From: Leucosporidium creatinivorum
Lineage: Eukaryota > Basidiomycota > Microbotryomycetes > Leucosporidiales > Leucosporidiaceae
Length of the DNA stretch: 64,000 nt
Assembly: GCA_001600635.1 (NCBI GenBank)
Contig: BCKL01000002.1
Span: 809,425-873,424, forward strand
Reading direction: 5' to 3'
In this document: piece after piece, positions 42,938 to 55,462 of the stretch
Layout: every line of letters begins with the position of its first letter
How positions within the stretch are numbered: the first letter of the stretch is position 1
The notes under the pieces: model-generated
What the model was told of the DNA's origin: nothing
What the model saw: only the letters and a program-made list of their open reading frames with translations
Databases searched by the model: none
Program-made: the position numbers and the translations under genes

Positions 42938-45351
42938 ATGACTACACAGATTCCACCCGCGCCCAAGAGGCAAAAGATGATGGCACCCTCTGCCAACACG
43001 ATTGATCGCTCAGCTCCTGCCCCGACCATTGTCACTCAGTTCAAGACCAAAGATGGTACCCTCATCGGCCCTGCCGTCTCCCTTCCCGCCGATACTAGTA
43101 GGGAAGGATTAGAATTACTCGTCAACAACCTAAGGGGTAGTGTCAGTTCCTCGCTCTGTAGCTCTGTAGCTCCACAGCTCCCACAAGCGCTCCAAAGCTG
43201 ACCTTTCGCAACTCGCTCCCACTTTCGACGCTACAGGCCGCCGACCCTATCCCCTTCTCCTTCCACCTCACTCTACCGGACAACACTGAACCTTCCAAAG
43301 ACCTCCTCCCCGACGCCGACCCTCGCATTCCCATCCACCACTCGATCCACGCCGACTTACTCTTGAAGCATTCTTCGGTCGTGAGCACCGAGGACGTCTT
43401 TGTCATCGAGTGTGAGCCCGAGGCCGTGTTCAAGGTTAGGGAGATTACTAGGTGTAGTAGTAGTATCGATGGTGGGTCTCTCTTCACTCCTCCTTTTGGC
43501 ATTTCTCGGCGAAAGAGCTGACCCGCTTTCCTTCCCCGACGAACAGGACACGCGTCCCCCATCCTCTGCGCCTCCTTCTCTCCTACGGGAAAGCTTCTCG
43601 CTACCGGATCAGGCGACAACACTTGCCGCCTGTGGAACTTGGACACCGAGACGCCCGTTTCCACCCTCACTGGCCACACGGGATGGCTCCTCTGCGTCGA
43701 GTGGGATGGGATGGAGAGGACCGTGGCGACGGGTAGTATGGATAACACGGTGAGTTTGCTGTTACGCGCGGAGAGAGGGGGAAAGAGCTAAGGGCGGGAA
43801 AGGTAGAAACCGAAGCTGACTCTCGGACTTGCCCATCGCCGAACTCAGGTCAGGCTCTGGGATCCCAAGACGGGCAAGGCCATCGGCGACGCTCTCCGCG
43901 GTCACTCCAAGTGGATTACCTCTCTCGCCTGGGAGCCCATCCACATGTATGTCTCCTCCTTCCCTCTCCTTCTCCCTCCCTCGCTGACCCTCTCCTCCTC
44001 CCCCTCCTCTACTCGCAACAGCAACGTCTCAGCCCCCCGTCTCGCCTCCTCCTCCAAGGACGCCACCGTCCGCGTATGGAATGCCAAGACGCGCAAGCTC
44101 GACTTTACCCTCGGAGGACATACCGCCAGTGTCAATGTCGTGAGGTGGGGTGGAGAGGGCGTCATCTTCACGGCCAGTAGTGATAGGACCGTCAAGCTTT
44201 GGGATGGCAAGGATGTGAGTTTGTGTGTGTTTTTGGGTCTTGTTTGTGGTAGAGGAGCGTGAGGGTGGGAGGTGGGAGCGGGAAGCTGACCCATGATCCT
44301 CCAAAACCACAGGGCAAGCTCATTCGCACCCTCTCCGAGCACGCTCACTGGGTCAACACCATGGCCCTGAACACGGACTTTATCCTCCGCACGGGACCCT
44401 TTGACCAAAAGGCCAAGCAACCCGCCGACGACGCCGAGGGTGCGCCCATCTCTCCTCTTTCTTCCCTCTCTCCTCTCGTTGACCTTTCCTTCTTCCTCGC
44501 CACCACCCACAGCCCAATCCCTCGCCCTCGCCCGCTACAAAAAGTTCACGGCGACGACCCCCGAGCTCATGATTACCGGTTCGGACGACCACACCCTCTT
44601 CCTCTGGTCCCCTCTGGCTGCCGAGAACCCCAAGAAGCCCCTCGCACGGTTGACGGGCCATCAGAAGCAGGTCAACCATGTCGCTTTCTCCCCCGATGGA
44701 CGGTGGATCGCTAGTGCTGGGTTTGATAATGCCGTCAAGCTTTGGGAGGGGAGGACGGGAAAGTGAGTCCCCGAGTTCGAGTTCAGTTCGGCTTCGAGGT
44801 TGCTGTTGGGTCCGGGATGTGCGGAGGAGCAGCAGCTGATGATGATGATGGTTTGGTTTTTGACAGGTTCGTCGCGTCTCTGCGAGGCCACGTCGCTGCT
44901 GTGTACCGCATCTCGTGGTCCTCCGACTCGAGGATGCTCGTCTCGGCTTCCAAGGACTCGACTCTCAAGGTAAGTCCCGCTTTAGCTCTCGTTGACGACC
45001 CGCGTTGACTTCCTATTCCTCTCCTTCCTTCTTCATTCTCTTTTCTCCCTCCCCTCTCTCCGCCTCCCTACCTCCCTCCTCCCTCACGCTCCCTCCCCTC
45101 GGCGCCCTCCTCACAGCTCTGGGACCTCAAGACCTACAAGATCCGCGTCGACCTCCCCGGCCACACGGACGAAGTGTACTGCGTCGACTTTGTCGCCGAC
45201 AAGATCGCCAGCGGTGGAAGGGATAAGAAGGTCAAGATGTGAGTTTTCTCAACGTTCGAGCCGAGCTGAAGATGGCATGGGCGAGCGAGGGAGGAAGAGC
45301 GATTGCTGACCTGACTTTTTCGTTGTGCGATTGTGCAGCTGGCGTCATTAG
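42938..45351 (+). CDS. RSA4: Notchless/RSA4 60S ribosome assembly WD-repeat protein
   Basis: WD40 protein pulled off pre-60S particles by the AAA ATPase Rea1/midasin. Exons 42938-43141, 43237-43471, 43547-43749, 43849-43946, 44022-44214, 44313-44439, 44513-44762, 44867-44969, 45117-45238 and 45339-45351 give 515 residues, normal length. The N-terminal NLE ubiquitin-like domain is seen as TIVTQFKTKDGTLIGPAVSL to PIPFSFHLTLPDN. Eight WD blades follow, such as GHASPILCASFSPTGKLLAT, GHTGWLLCVEWDGMERTVAT and GHVAAVYRISWSSDSRMLVS. The ending VKIWRH is the family's usual one; its last four residues sit on a 13-nt exon. The first donor (GTCAGT at 43142) was chosen over GTAGTG to keep the frame. Confidence 0.94.
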
Positions 45352-45702
45352 AAGGTGGAGTGGACCTTGTAGGAGTAAAGGAGAGTGTTATGTATCCTGT
45401 ACTCGGCCAGCTAGAAAGCGGAAAGCTCGGCGAGCGAGAGGCGGCAGACAAGAGCGAAAGGGAGCGTCGCAAGCAAGTTTGTCGGCGGTGTAGCTTCATG
45501 CGCTCTCCGACTGATGTTGCACACAGCTGTGGGGGTTATGTACGACACCGTAAGGACAGGGGCCTGCTGCAACGCGCACCCAAGCTCGGCCTTCGCGTTT
45601 CTCTCTCTCTTCTCCACCTCTGACCTCGTCGCTTTCGTGTTCGCCCTCAGCCCGCCGTTATCAGCGTAGCAAATCGCTGCCTGTAGCTTTACACTACCCA
45701 GG
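45352..45702. promoter_or_regulatory. Upstream region of LCB1, no element recognised
   Basis: This is 351 bp between the Notchless stop and the LCB1 start, both on plus. It presumably holds the 3' UTR and the LCB1 promoter. No coding potential was seen. Confidence 0.4.
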
Positions 45703-47716
45703 ATGGCCCTCCCCTCTCCCGTTGCCTCACCGCTGGCCTCTCCCCTACCCGACATCCTCGAAGCTCTGAACCAGACCTTCTCCTCCCTCTCCTCGCTCAC
45801 GGCCAAGTTGCCCGGCTCAGCCATCGCCTGGAGGTACTTTAAAGCCTCGCATCAAGACGACCCCTTCCGCACGGTGCTTGAGATCTTGCTCGTCTTCTTC
45901 ATCGTCAGGACTTATGCGCAGAGCAGGACTAAGGGCGATGCGAGTGGCAGGAACTTTGTCAAGTTGAGCGAGAAGGTGAGTTTTTTGTGGGTCTAGCATC
46001 AGACGAGCAGCTGTGCGAGAGAGCTACAGGGAGCCCAAGCGCGCCTTTGTTGAGCCCTCGAGGACGACGACGCGTTGCGTTGCTGAGCTGAGCCTGACTC
46101 TTCGGTATCGCGCTACAGGAAATTGACGAGCTCGTCCACGAATGGCGTCCGGAACCTCTCCTCCCCTCCGCTCCCAGCAATACGACCTACCCTCCCATCA
46201 TCATCGGCGCGACTGGCCCCCGTCCTCGCGTCGTCTTCCCTGCTCCCGGCCAAGATCCTCACGACCCTTCCCAGCCTCTCGCTCTTACCGGCGGCAAGAT
46301 CGTTACCAATTTGGCCAGTGCCAACTTTGCCGGATTGGCGGGCAATGAGAGGATCAAGGAGAAGGCGGTCGAGTGCTTGAAGAGGTATGGAGTCGGAAGT
46401 TGCGGGCCTTCGGGGTTCTATGGCACCTTCGGTGAGTTTGCTTAGCTACAGCTGGGGAGTACGAGATGCTGACTACATCTCGAATCGCCACAGACGTCCA
46501 CATGGAGCTCGAGCGCGACCTCGCCGTCTTCCTCAAAGTCCCCTCCGCCATCATCTACGCCCACGACTTCTCGACCATCTCGTCGGTCATCCCCTCCTTC
46601 TCCAAGCGTGGCGACATCATCGTCGCCGACCGCGGCGTCAACTTTGCCGTGCAGAAGGGCATCCAGATCTCGCGTTCGACGGTGCGCTGGTACGAGCATG
46701 GCGATTATGAAGGGTTGGAGAGGGTGCTCGAGGGCATTCATAAGGAGGATAAGAAGTACAAGAGGAACCCTACGGCTAGTAGGAGGTTCATCATCACCGA
46801 GGGAGTGTTTGAGAACGATGGAAGCATGGTCAACTTGCCCAAGATTGTGGGTGCCGCGCTGCCTGAGGAGCTCTCGGCGGACGATGCTGACCCGGAGGCA
46901 CCCGCGCAGATGGAGCTCAAGCTCAAGTACAAGTACCGCCTCATCCTCGACGAGAGCTGGTCGTTTGGTATCGTCGGCAAGACTGGTCGTGGAGTCACCG
47001 AGGTCTTTGACATTCCCGTGCGTCGAGCTCTCTTCCGCGCCTTCGTGCACTGAGCTGACTTTCTTCTGAGCAGGCCGCCGAGATTGACATCATGACCGGC
47101 TCGATGGCCAAGGGATTGAGCTCGGCTGGAGGATTCTGCGCCGGCAGCAACGAGGTCGTCGCTCACCAGGTGCGCCTTCCCTCCTCTCAACCTGCTCGCT
47201 TCTCTCGCTGACCTCTTTCCACCACAACAGCGCATCAACTCTCCCTCCTTCGTCTTCTCCGCCGCCCTCCCCCCTCTCCTCGCCGTCTCCGCCTCCGAAG
47301 CCATCTCGCTCCTCTCCATCCCCCTCACCTCGACCGACCCCTCCCACCCACTCTCCACCCTCCCCGAAAACGTCCGCGCCCTGCGCCACATCCTCGACGC
47401 GATCTCTACCATCCAAATTCCCTCCGCCGAGCTCTCCCCCCTCATTCACATTCAGATCAAGCCCATCGCCTCCTCGGCCGTGCTCACCGAGTCGCCTCGT
47501 GAGGAGCAAGAGAGGCAGCTGCAGGAGGTTGTCGATATTTGCGCGGAGCATGGCGTGCTCATTAGTAGGACAAAGAGGAACTGGGAGCAGGAGATGATTG
47601 AGCAGAGGCCGAGTATTCGGATTTGCGTGACGGCGGCGTTGTCGAGGAAGGAGGTCGAGAAGGCGGGCACGGTGCTCAAGTCGGCGTTGAGCAAGGTGTT
47701 GGGCAAGAAGAGGTAG
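45703..47716 (+). CDS. LCB1: Serine palmitoyltransferase subunit 1 (LCB1)
   Basis: Non-catalytic subunit of the ER enzyme that condenses serine with palmitoyl-CoA, the first step of sphingolipid synthesis. Exons 45703-45975, 46119-46431, 46494-47017, 47074-47169 and 47231-47716 give 563 residues. One membrane helix is seen near residues 58-70 ([14 protein letters not shown]). The conserved [20 protein letters not shown] contains the cysteine altered in human hereditary neuropathy in the equivalent position. [20 protein letters not shown] and [20 protein letters not shown] follow. As expected for LCB1, the PLP-lysine motif of LCB2 (TKSFG) is absent, although a lysine (MAKG) lies nearby in sequence. 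The catalytic LCB2 partner is not in this window. Confidence 0.95.
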
Positions 47717-48056
47717 ATATTGGTGAAGAGCGGAAGAGACTAGCATCGTAATGTGTAACTCTTACCTGACCAAGTTTCGGAGGGAGGGGAGGGCTTGCGA
47801 AGCGCAGAGCGAACGAGCGCTGTATCTGATCGCCGCACGCACGGCTGCGAGGCAAGCACCAGTTCAGCTCAAGCTCTCTGCGTTGCTTCGGAACGCGTCG
47901 TCGAAGCCCAGATAAGCTACAGTCGCCGATGAGAAGAGACCGAAAGGGAGAGCAGCTCGCTCTTGGCCGCAGTTTCTAGCGCTTCAATCCATATATTAGA
48001 CTCAGCTGCTACACTCTAGACTGTGCTGCCCATCTAGACTCTCCTACTATACCATA
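47717..48056. other. Convergent 3' intergenic region, no gene seen
   Basis: This is 340 bp between the LCB1 stop and the lipase stop. It is A/T-richer toward 48000-48056 (several TATA-like words), which could serve 3'-end formation for the lipase gene. Confidence 0.45.
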
Positions 48057-50435
48057 TCACAGCCCCTCCTGGTACAGCTTGCGACAGACGGCGAGAGTCA
48101 TCCGTTCGAGGTTGAACTTCTCGGGCTTGGATCCTGATCCCGATGGCGCGCCGTACAGCATACGAGCTTGGTTGGCGATCGAGGAGGGGGAAGTGGTGAT
48201 GCTGGGTCCGGACGAGGAAGGGGAGGGAGAGGAGGAGATGGAGCCTTCATTGCTCGGCGGCGAAGGCGAGGACTTGGACCGTTCGGAGGAGGGGTTGGGA
48301 GTCGAGGTGATGCCGACTGCTGCTGGCAGGTGCTTGGTGATCCATCCGGCGAGGGAAGCGAGGCCGTTAGCATCGTCGCTCTGCTCCTCCTCGCCGACGA
48401 AGCCGACCTTCTCTGCCTTGCCGCCCTCTTTGACCTTTTTTCCCACCGCTCCCTCTTTCCCAGTCGCGGCGTTACTGCCGATGAGAGCGTACAGGTCCTG
48501 CCACTGCCATCCCTTGACCTTCGACGCTCCCTTCTCGCCTACGACGACGCCTGCAGCCGAGCTCATGACTCCAGCAGTCACATCCGCCATCGCCTTGGCC
48601 GACTCTGCCGCCGACACCAATCCCGAGCTACCCCTCATCTCCCAGTGGTCGCAATTCTCGACGACGCCGAGGAACTCGCCCCACTTGGCACTCTCCACGC
48701 TCACCAGCCCATCGTTCCCCTTCCACCGTAGCTCTGCACCGAGACCCTTGGCCTGTCTCGCCGCCTCGGCGCCATCGAGCACCTGCTTCGGCAGCCAGAG
48801 AGGGTGCCAGATGGGGATACGCTCGGTGCGGGAGGCGACCGAGTAGTACTTGATGTCGTCGCGGTCGGGCGTCTGGGGGTTGAAGACCTCGCGAAGGAAG
48901 GATGGGGTGAGATTGGCGTATGCGGGAGAGTCGAGGAGGTCGAGGAGGTAGGAGGAGACGGAGGCGGAGACGGAGAAGGGGAGTCCAGGGATTCGGATGC
49001 CGTCCTTGCCATTCTCGGCGGCCTTCTTCTTCTCCTCGGCAGCAAGTCGCTTTGCTTCTTCGACCTGAGCGCGCGAGAGGATGGGAGACTTGAGCGAATA
49101 GGGAATCGCCGAGTCGTCCTCGTGAAGAGCTCGGGCGGCAGCTTCGGAGAGGGCGTCAAAGTCGGTTCCGATGCCGATGTTGGCGCGACACCATGACATG
49201 AACTCGGATCCGCGATGAGGAGTCGACATGGTGACGAGAGAGCGAGGATGGTAGGAGGTGGGCCGGATTTCGGAGAAGAGGTAGCGGGCGTCGAGTCCTC
49301 CCTGATGGTGAAAGAGCGAGTCAGTAGGGTTCTCCGCGTTTAGCAAGGTCTGCACTTACCATCGAGTGCGCCATGAAGTTGAGGTCCTTGCCCTTGAGAG
49401 ACGGTGTCTCTTCGAGCGAGTTGTGGAGGACGTGAGCTCGGTGCTTGACGGAGCCGGTTCTGAGGGAGAGCAGGCGGGTCAGCGAGTGTCAACATCAGCC
49501 TAGCGATATGGAACTCACCCTGGTACAGCAGTCACAAAGACCTCGGCGCCGACCGTCCCGCGAAGGATCTTGAGCAGGTCGCCCCAGTAATGCAGGCGAA
49601 AGAAGGTTGGGCCTCGCACGTCGAAGCCATACAGACCTACAGGTGAAGGTTAGTCCCGCTCTGCCTTTCTCCGCCAGCTCGTTCGCTCACCATGGCAAAG
49701 CACGATAGGATTCCGCGGCTTGAGGATGGGATCGTACAGCGCCGGATGCCTGAGCAGCGAGTTGATCTCGTCAACCTGTGGTGCGCTCCTGTGATTTCTC
49801 GGTGGTTCCCAATGCTCTCCTCCTGCCCCAGAGCTGCCGCTCTCTCGCGGCCGACTGCGCACTTGCTCGAACCCTCCCGAGCTGTGGCCGCCTACTTCGT
49901 GCTCGGTGAACGAGTGCTGAGGTCCTCCACTCGTTTGCAGAGTAGCTTCTAGCCGTCGAGAGCTGGGGCGGAACAGCGAAGCCCACGAGAGTGACCGCGA
50001 AGCTGATCGGTTGGGGTTGCTGTCTGGTCGTAGGATCCTGGACCGTGGGAGGTCGTGCGAAGAGCGACGGAGGGGAGAGTGTGATTCTGCTTGCTGGTGG
50101 AGGAGCGTGTGCGAAATTACGTGGCGGCGCAAGCTCGACGGCCCCGCCGAACGTGGGATTGCCGGTGAGGTGGCCTGGAAGACGGCGAGGTCGAGCTCGA
50201 CGGGGAGGACTGAGGTGGTAGAAAGTGGCTCTAGTGTTGTATGGTGTGTTGCAGAGGGCGGTACAGTCCTGGCGAGGCGCACAAGTCGCGGTGGCGCTGA
50301 GGTCGACGCTGCTCGCTTTCCCTCGCTCGGTCGAAGGGGCGCTGGTACAGGTGCTGTAGCGCTGAACGTAGCGCCGAGCAATGCCAGTCGTCGTAGTGTT
50401 GCTGCTGGTACGAGCGCTCCTGGCGGCGGCGCCAT
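48057..50435 (-). CDS. Alpha/beta-hydrolase lipase, TGL2-like
   Basis: Serine lipase resembling the yeast mitochondrial triacylglycerol lipase Tgl2. Exons in coding order are 49691-50435, 49519-49636, 49360-49459 and 48057-49301, for 735 residues. The first ~235 residues are low-complexity and arginine/serine-rich, and begin with a possible mitochondrial leader (LVPAATLRRLALLGATFSAT). The hydrolase core is PIVLCHGLYGFDVRGP (oxyanion HG), the nucleophile elbow AHSMGG with Ser320, the strongly conserved LVTMSTPHRGSEFM, then NDGLVSVESAKWG (probable Asp region) and NCDHWEMRG (catalytic His). A variable region rich in Ser, Pro and Gly separates this from a conserved tail (LERMTLAVCRKLYQEGL). The gene is larger than Tgl2 because of the N-terminal and C-terminal insertions. 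Confidence 0.88.
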
Positions 50436-51270
50436 CTAGTCGAGGTGAAGTTGGTCCAAGGGGAAGGAAGAGGAAGCTCGAACGTCACGAGTTTCGAGCA
50501 AAGAGGAGGCTCCTTTTCTGTTGATGTCAGAGGGCTTCTGTAGTGCTCTGATGGCATCTGAAGTGCTGTTCTGGTGAAGCGCCAGACCTACAAAGCCGCC
50601 TGCAGCAGTTCCAGTCTTGAGAGCAAAGGCCAAAGCCAGCGCCGAGTTGTTGTGTATTTCCTCTTCTCGCTCGCCATTGCAGCTCGTCTGCGTGCGCACT
50701 CGCTAGGTAAACGTTGCGCTGGTCTCCCTCGCCGCGCTACCACGCCAAGTCTTGTAAATGCCTCGCCTGAACGACAAATGACGAAGCTCGGCGATGCAGG
50801 CTTCAGCGCTTCGCTGTCCTCCAGCGCTGCCGAGCTCGCTTAGAGTTTTCCTTTGAGCTCAGCGAACGAATAATCACCGTCTCGACTGGCTGACTTGATA
50901 GAATGGGTCGGCCACTCAACTTCCACTCGAGACGTCAGCCATCTCGGCGAGGCTGGTTTGAGGCTGGCCTGAGGCTGACATCGTCTCCGGCTGCTACCAC
51001 CCCGCTTGCGTTAGTGTTGGGATAGAAGGACTCTATGAGCTGTTCATTGAATGCGAAGAACAGGCTCCTTTTGCTCCTCCTTTAGGAGGGGGCTGCCTTC
51101 GCTCGCCGAGGCTGGCCTCTCCGCTCCTCGCTTTCTCTCTCCGCCCACATCGTGACAGAGTTCTTTAGCCTCAGACTCTCCTTCCGCTTGCTTCGTTGAT
51201 CGACGCAGGCTTGGTACAAGCTGCCTATCGAGCCAAACCGGTCAACCCTTCACGCTCGGCGTTGCTCCGG
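50436..51270. promoter_or_regulatory. Divergent promoter region between lipase and DUF6534-like genes
   Basis: This is 835 bp between opposite start codons. A small inverted repeat (CCTCC-TTTA-GGAGG) lies at 51076-51089 and contains no named motif. A C/T-rich stretch at 51120-51150 may mark the transcription-start zone of the right-hand gene. Short open frames here are not convincing. Confidence 0.4.
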
Positions 51271-52682
51271 ATGGCTTCCTCGCCACTTCCATTCGCTGGC
51301 TCGCTCCTCAACGTCCTGCTGGTCGGGATTCTACTTTCACAAGCCTGCACATACTACAGCACCTACTCTCGGACCGACAAGGCGGGGAGTCTTTACCTCC
51401 TCGTTCCTTCACTCGTCGCCCTCGTAGTCGCCACCGCTTGCTGCCACCTCGCCTTCGCTTACTACGAGGTAGGCTGGGCTGGCGGTCGTCCAAAGTAGCT
51501 GATATCTGACCCGTCCGCGCTCTGCAGCTGACTGGACATGAAGCTCTTCCCTTGCTGGTGAGCGCAAGGCAGCTTGTGTCGATACCTCTGCTCCTCATCT
51601 GCGAGCTCTGGCTGCTCCGACGAGCTCACAACGTGAGTCTTCCGAAGGAGGGAGCAGAAGAGATAATTCAACTTCCAGACTTGCCTTGACGTCTCACAGA
51701 TCACCCAGTCGCGCGCTGTGACGGTTCTCGGCGCAGCTCTCGTGGCTGCCGCAACGGCTTTCCAGGCCCTGACAGCCGCCTACACATGTGTGTATCCCTC
51801 ACTGGCAGCGGGATACGAGACTAATCCAATACACCACCAGCTCGAAGCGATCAGTTCCAAGTCCGACGCTGGACGCAGGCTTGGGCATGGACGACGGCGG
51901 GCCTCGTCGTCTTCCTCCACGGGGCGGCCATCCTCTCCCTCTCCGCTTCTCGCAGCTCGGCAGTGAGCTCAAGGTGAGTCTTCGGGCTCTTCACACTAGC
52001 TGCCATAGTCGCTGATGGGCCTCTGCAGGGTTCATTACGTCCTCTCGGCGCTCATTCGAAGCGCCATCTTCGCCGCTCTCCCCCTCGTGCTGTGCTCGAT
52101 AGGCGTCGCTGTCTCGATCCTCGCCGGTAAAGGCTCTCTTGTACGTCGAAGTGACTCCTTGACCCTCTTCATTGAGCTGACTCCTCAGCTATAGGTCTAC
52201 GTCCCCTTCGCCGAGCTGGTGCCCACCGTCTTCGCATGCTCCATCCTCTTTACCCGTACGTTTTTCGCTCGCCTCGTAACTCGCATATCAGCGCGAGCTT
52301 ACCAAAGTGTGTCGCTTTGTTGATAGTCAACGCCCGCCAGCACATCTCGCTTCACTCCTCGATCTTGACCTCGCCTCTTCGCCCCTTCCTCACCTCCCCA
52401 CCAACTCCCTCTTCCTACTCCTCTGCCGACCGTCGAGGCTCCCTCGGCGTGCTCATCGATCGCTTCAAGCTCGATCTCCCTGCCTTCCCCATGCCCGCTG
52501 CTGCCTCTATTCACGAGCGCCGAGGCAGCGAGATGGAGAAGCAAGCAATGCTGAGTGGCTACCGTTTGGACTATGGGGCGGTGAGAGGAGGGGCACTTGA
52601 AGGGAATGCCGGAGAGATTCAGAGGCGGTGGAGCAACGGAAGTGAGAAGAGCGACGGCACGAGAGTCGGCTTTCTCGTCTGA
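51271..52682 (+). CDS. DUF6534-like seven-helix membrane protein
   Basis: Membrane protein of a family expanded in basidiomycetes (DUF6534 type); function unknown. Exons 51271-51468, 51528-51632, 51700-51787, 51841-51973, 52029-52140, 52195-52255 and 52327-52682 give 350 residues. Hydrophobic helices are about LLNVLLVGILLSQACTYYST, LLVPSLVALVVATACCHLAF, LVSARQLVSIPLLLICELWL, VLGAALVAAATAFQALTAAY, TQAWAWTTAGLVVFLHGAAI, YVLSALIRSAIFAALPLVLC and VPFAELVPTVFACSILFTLN. The N-terminal GILLSQACTYYSTYSRTDK and the last-helix motif ending in LNARQ(H) are what point to this family. The cytosolic tail (about 100 residues) is serine-rich and unstructured. In most members the helix 1 motif is GxxLxxxLxGxxxxQ, as here. 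Confidence 0.75.
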
Positions 52683-52940
52683 GCTCGGCGCGCTCCCTTC
52701 AGTATTCGACACTGCCTGCTCGCATGTAGATTGATCTGTACGTACCCGCCTCAGCTTCTTCATGTTGTGCCATACACGTCTTCCATTCTCTGTGGATCAT
52801 CATCGAGCAGGAGAGAGCGCCGAAAAACATCGCCGAAGTCCCTCGGTGATGGTGATGATAGGAAGATGGAATGCATGCAGAGGTATACAGACAGAACAGG
52901 TATGAAGAGACACGAGGGGTATACAGAAAATGCAGGTTAT

Positions 52941-55112
52941 CTAAACGGAGCCCGAGTTGTCGGCGCAGCTCCATGCCGCTCCGGGGCTCTCGCGGTAGAC
53001 CTCGATGATGGAAAGGACCGAGGCGTAAGTCTAGAAGCGTTGGAGGTTGATGAGGAGGCGACGAGGATGGGACGAGGAAGAGGAGAGAGGGCAGAAAGAG
53101 CGGGGAGGAAGAAGTCAGCCGGCTGCTCGGTGAGAGAAAGAGGAGGTAGGACGTACGCCAGCCACGGTGATGAAGGCGGCGATGGCGAGGACAGAGAGAC
53201 ACCACGAGGTAATAAACCAGTTACGCTTCTTGCCGCTCTTGATGTCCTGACCCTCGTCGTAAAGCCTCGAGATCGCCTGAAGTCCCATGCACAAGAAAGT
53301 GCCGAGGAGGGCTCCAATGAGGCCAATGATGGAGCTGAAGTTGCTGACAGCACTGTGTAAGGCAGAGAGGTCAGCGTCGGCGAGAGCGCTGACCGCCGAG
53401 CCTCAAGGATGGCGCCGAGCGAGGCGAAAAGCCGGGAGAAGCGCAACTCACCTCGCAAAGAGGTAGGAGATCAGGACACAGACAACGATGCATGCCTCCC
53501 AGGTGATCCAATGGCGAGCCGTGTTGGCCGTGAGATGAGGAGTACCGCGAAGCAGGCGAAGCATCAACCACTTGGCGGGGAGCTGCAGAATGATGTGTGA
53601 GTCAGCAGGAAGCTCGCGTCGAGGAGAGCGATAACGTACATGAGTACAAATGGTCATCGTGACGAGAAGTCCAGGGATGGCGACACCGTAGGCGATCTTC
53701 TTCAACAAGGGCCCAGCACTGCCGAGAGCCGGCGACGAGACGTAGACGCCACAGGCGTAGTACACCATAATCCCGATCAGCTTTATAGGAAGTGGTTAGC
53801 TTTGTAACAGCGCAGAGGCTGTAGACGAAGGGCTCACCAAGAAGACGGAAGTGACGACCGATTGGCAGAGAATGGCGGCCTTCTTGAACTGACGAGGATT
53901 CTTCATCTCGCTAGCGATGGGGAGGCTGTAGCACAAGGGTAAGAGAGCGCTTCTGAACACCTGAGACACACCCTACTCACAAAGACGGCGTTCCAGAGAA
54001 CGAGAAGACGAGGTTGGAGAGAGCGAGCATGGCCTCCTGGAAGGTAGGGTTGCCAAAGACGCGGAGCTGCTTGTCCCATGGACCGGTCGCAGGGGCAGCT
54101 GCAGGCCTTTCCGTCACGTTGACACCGACGGCGACGATCATGATGGCAGAGAGAACGCAGAGCAAGCCGAAATAAGATGCCATCGAAATGGGGCGAAGGG
54201 TAGGAGTGCTGGAGAGGATGATGGCGGCGACGGCGAGGATGCCGATGATAGCAGCAGTACATGTGCCGTGAGCTGCGACAGCGAACCGGCATTAGCAGCG
54301 CTCATTCGGCAAGCATTTCTCGCACGAGCTTAAACTCACAGCTAACAGCGTTGAGCGCGGTACTGAGTCCAATGAAAGCCGAACCAGTGACCGTTACTTG
54401 GTAGAGGAAGTACATCCAGCCGCCTGTAGACGAGGAGAGGTGTTAGCTTCGGCTCGAGTGGAGGTCGCCGAGCGGGTTCGGCTCGAGTGGGGACCGCCGA
54501 GAAAGACCAGACTCACAAAACTCGCCGCCCCAACGCCCTGCAACGATAGATCCGACGTCCGAGACAGAATCTGTGGAGGTAGCTGTTAGCTCTGTGTGTC
54601 GTCGAGCCGCCCGTAGGCGCATTCGCCGGGAGCGCCGAGCGGTAGCTCACAAGATTCCGGGTGAGCCGCCTTCCAGCGACCACCCACTTCCAAATCGGCC
54701 CATGTAGTAATCACCGAGACGGCGAGGAGGAGAATGATTCCTGGTACCCCTGCGAGACGAATCGCGGTCAGCTTGTGCGAGGAGGCGAGCCCCAGAAAGG
54801 CTACTGACTCGAGACAGCGACTCACAGCCAAACACCGAGAGCACGTAGGGAATGGAGAGAACGCCCAAGCCGATTTGGGTCTTCATCAATAGTACAGAGG
54901 TTTGGAACCAGCCGAGCTGAGGAAGGGAAACGAGTGAGCAAGCGTCCACCATGGCGAGCAAGACGTGACCTCACCGTGTTGTAGTTCGTCCCTCCTTCTC
55001 CCACTGCACCAAAGACGGCATCTACATCCTCATCAGCCTTGACAGTGAAGACCTCCACTCGGGGCTCGTCGGTCAGGACACGCTGCTGCTTTTCTTGCTT
55101 GTTGTCGACCAT
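52941..55112 (-). CDS. AAAP-family amino-acid transporter
   Basis: Eleven-helix amino acid/proton transporter of the amino acid/auxin permease family, comparable to fungal neutral amino-acid permeases. Exons in coding order are 54975-55112, 54826-54916, 54651-54749, 54517-54570, 54340-54423, 53981-54272, 53838-53925, 53640-53780, 53452-53582, 53157-53352 and 52941-53030, for 467 residues. A hydrophilic N-terminus precedes helix 1 (LMKTQIGLGVLSIPYVLSVF), which holds the substrate-site glycines of the family. Then come VSDVGSIVAGRWGGEFF, FSFSGTPSFLPIASEMKNPR, which is the characteristic helix-6 region, and a C-terminal TYASVLSIIEVY segment ending SCADNSGSV. The 126-nt intron before the last exon was chosen by frame and by that familiar ending. 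Confidence 0.9.
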
Positions 55113-55462
55113 GGCTGGGAAAATGCGAGAGATGCGTGAGGAAGAAGAAAGAAAGGACCTCCACGGGGAAGAGATGCGGTGATTGACGAGGTGGAAGTCG
55201 ATGAGAAGTGCCGGGGCTGACGGGGCTATTGTCCAAGCCGAGCTAGGCAACTTGATCGTGCCGCGGCGTGTAGCGAGGCTGATGGTGGGCAGAGGCCTGG
55301 GCAGTGACGTAGAGCTGTCGAGTAATTACGGTAAGTATTTCAACAAGGAAAGGTTACAAAAGCTGCAATTTCGAACGAGGTCAGCGCCGAAGCGACCGAA
55401 GGGCAGAAGGCGGGCCACCACTTACGAGCGGCGTGGTCGAACGATCAGGTGACTGGAACACA
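55113..55462. promoter_or_regulatory. Upstream region of AAAP transporter, nothing specific seen
   Basis: This is 350 bp between the transporter start and the stop of the ATL gene, both on minus. No repeat or RNA gene was recognised. Confidence 0.4.

Noticed and set aside
48079-48846. 255-codon plus-strand frame opposite the lipase gene
   Set aside because: Antisense shadow of a real exon, with low-complexity sequence and no homology visible.
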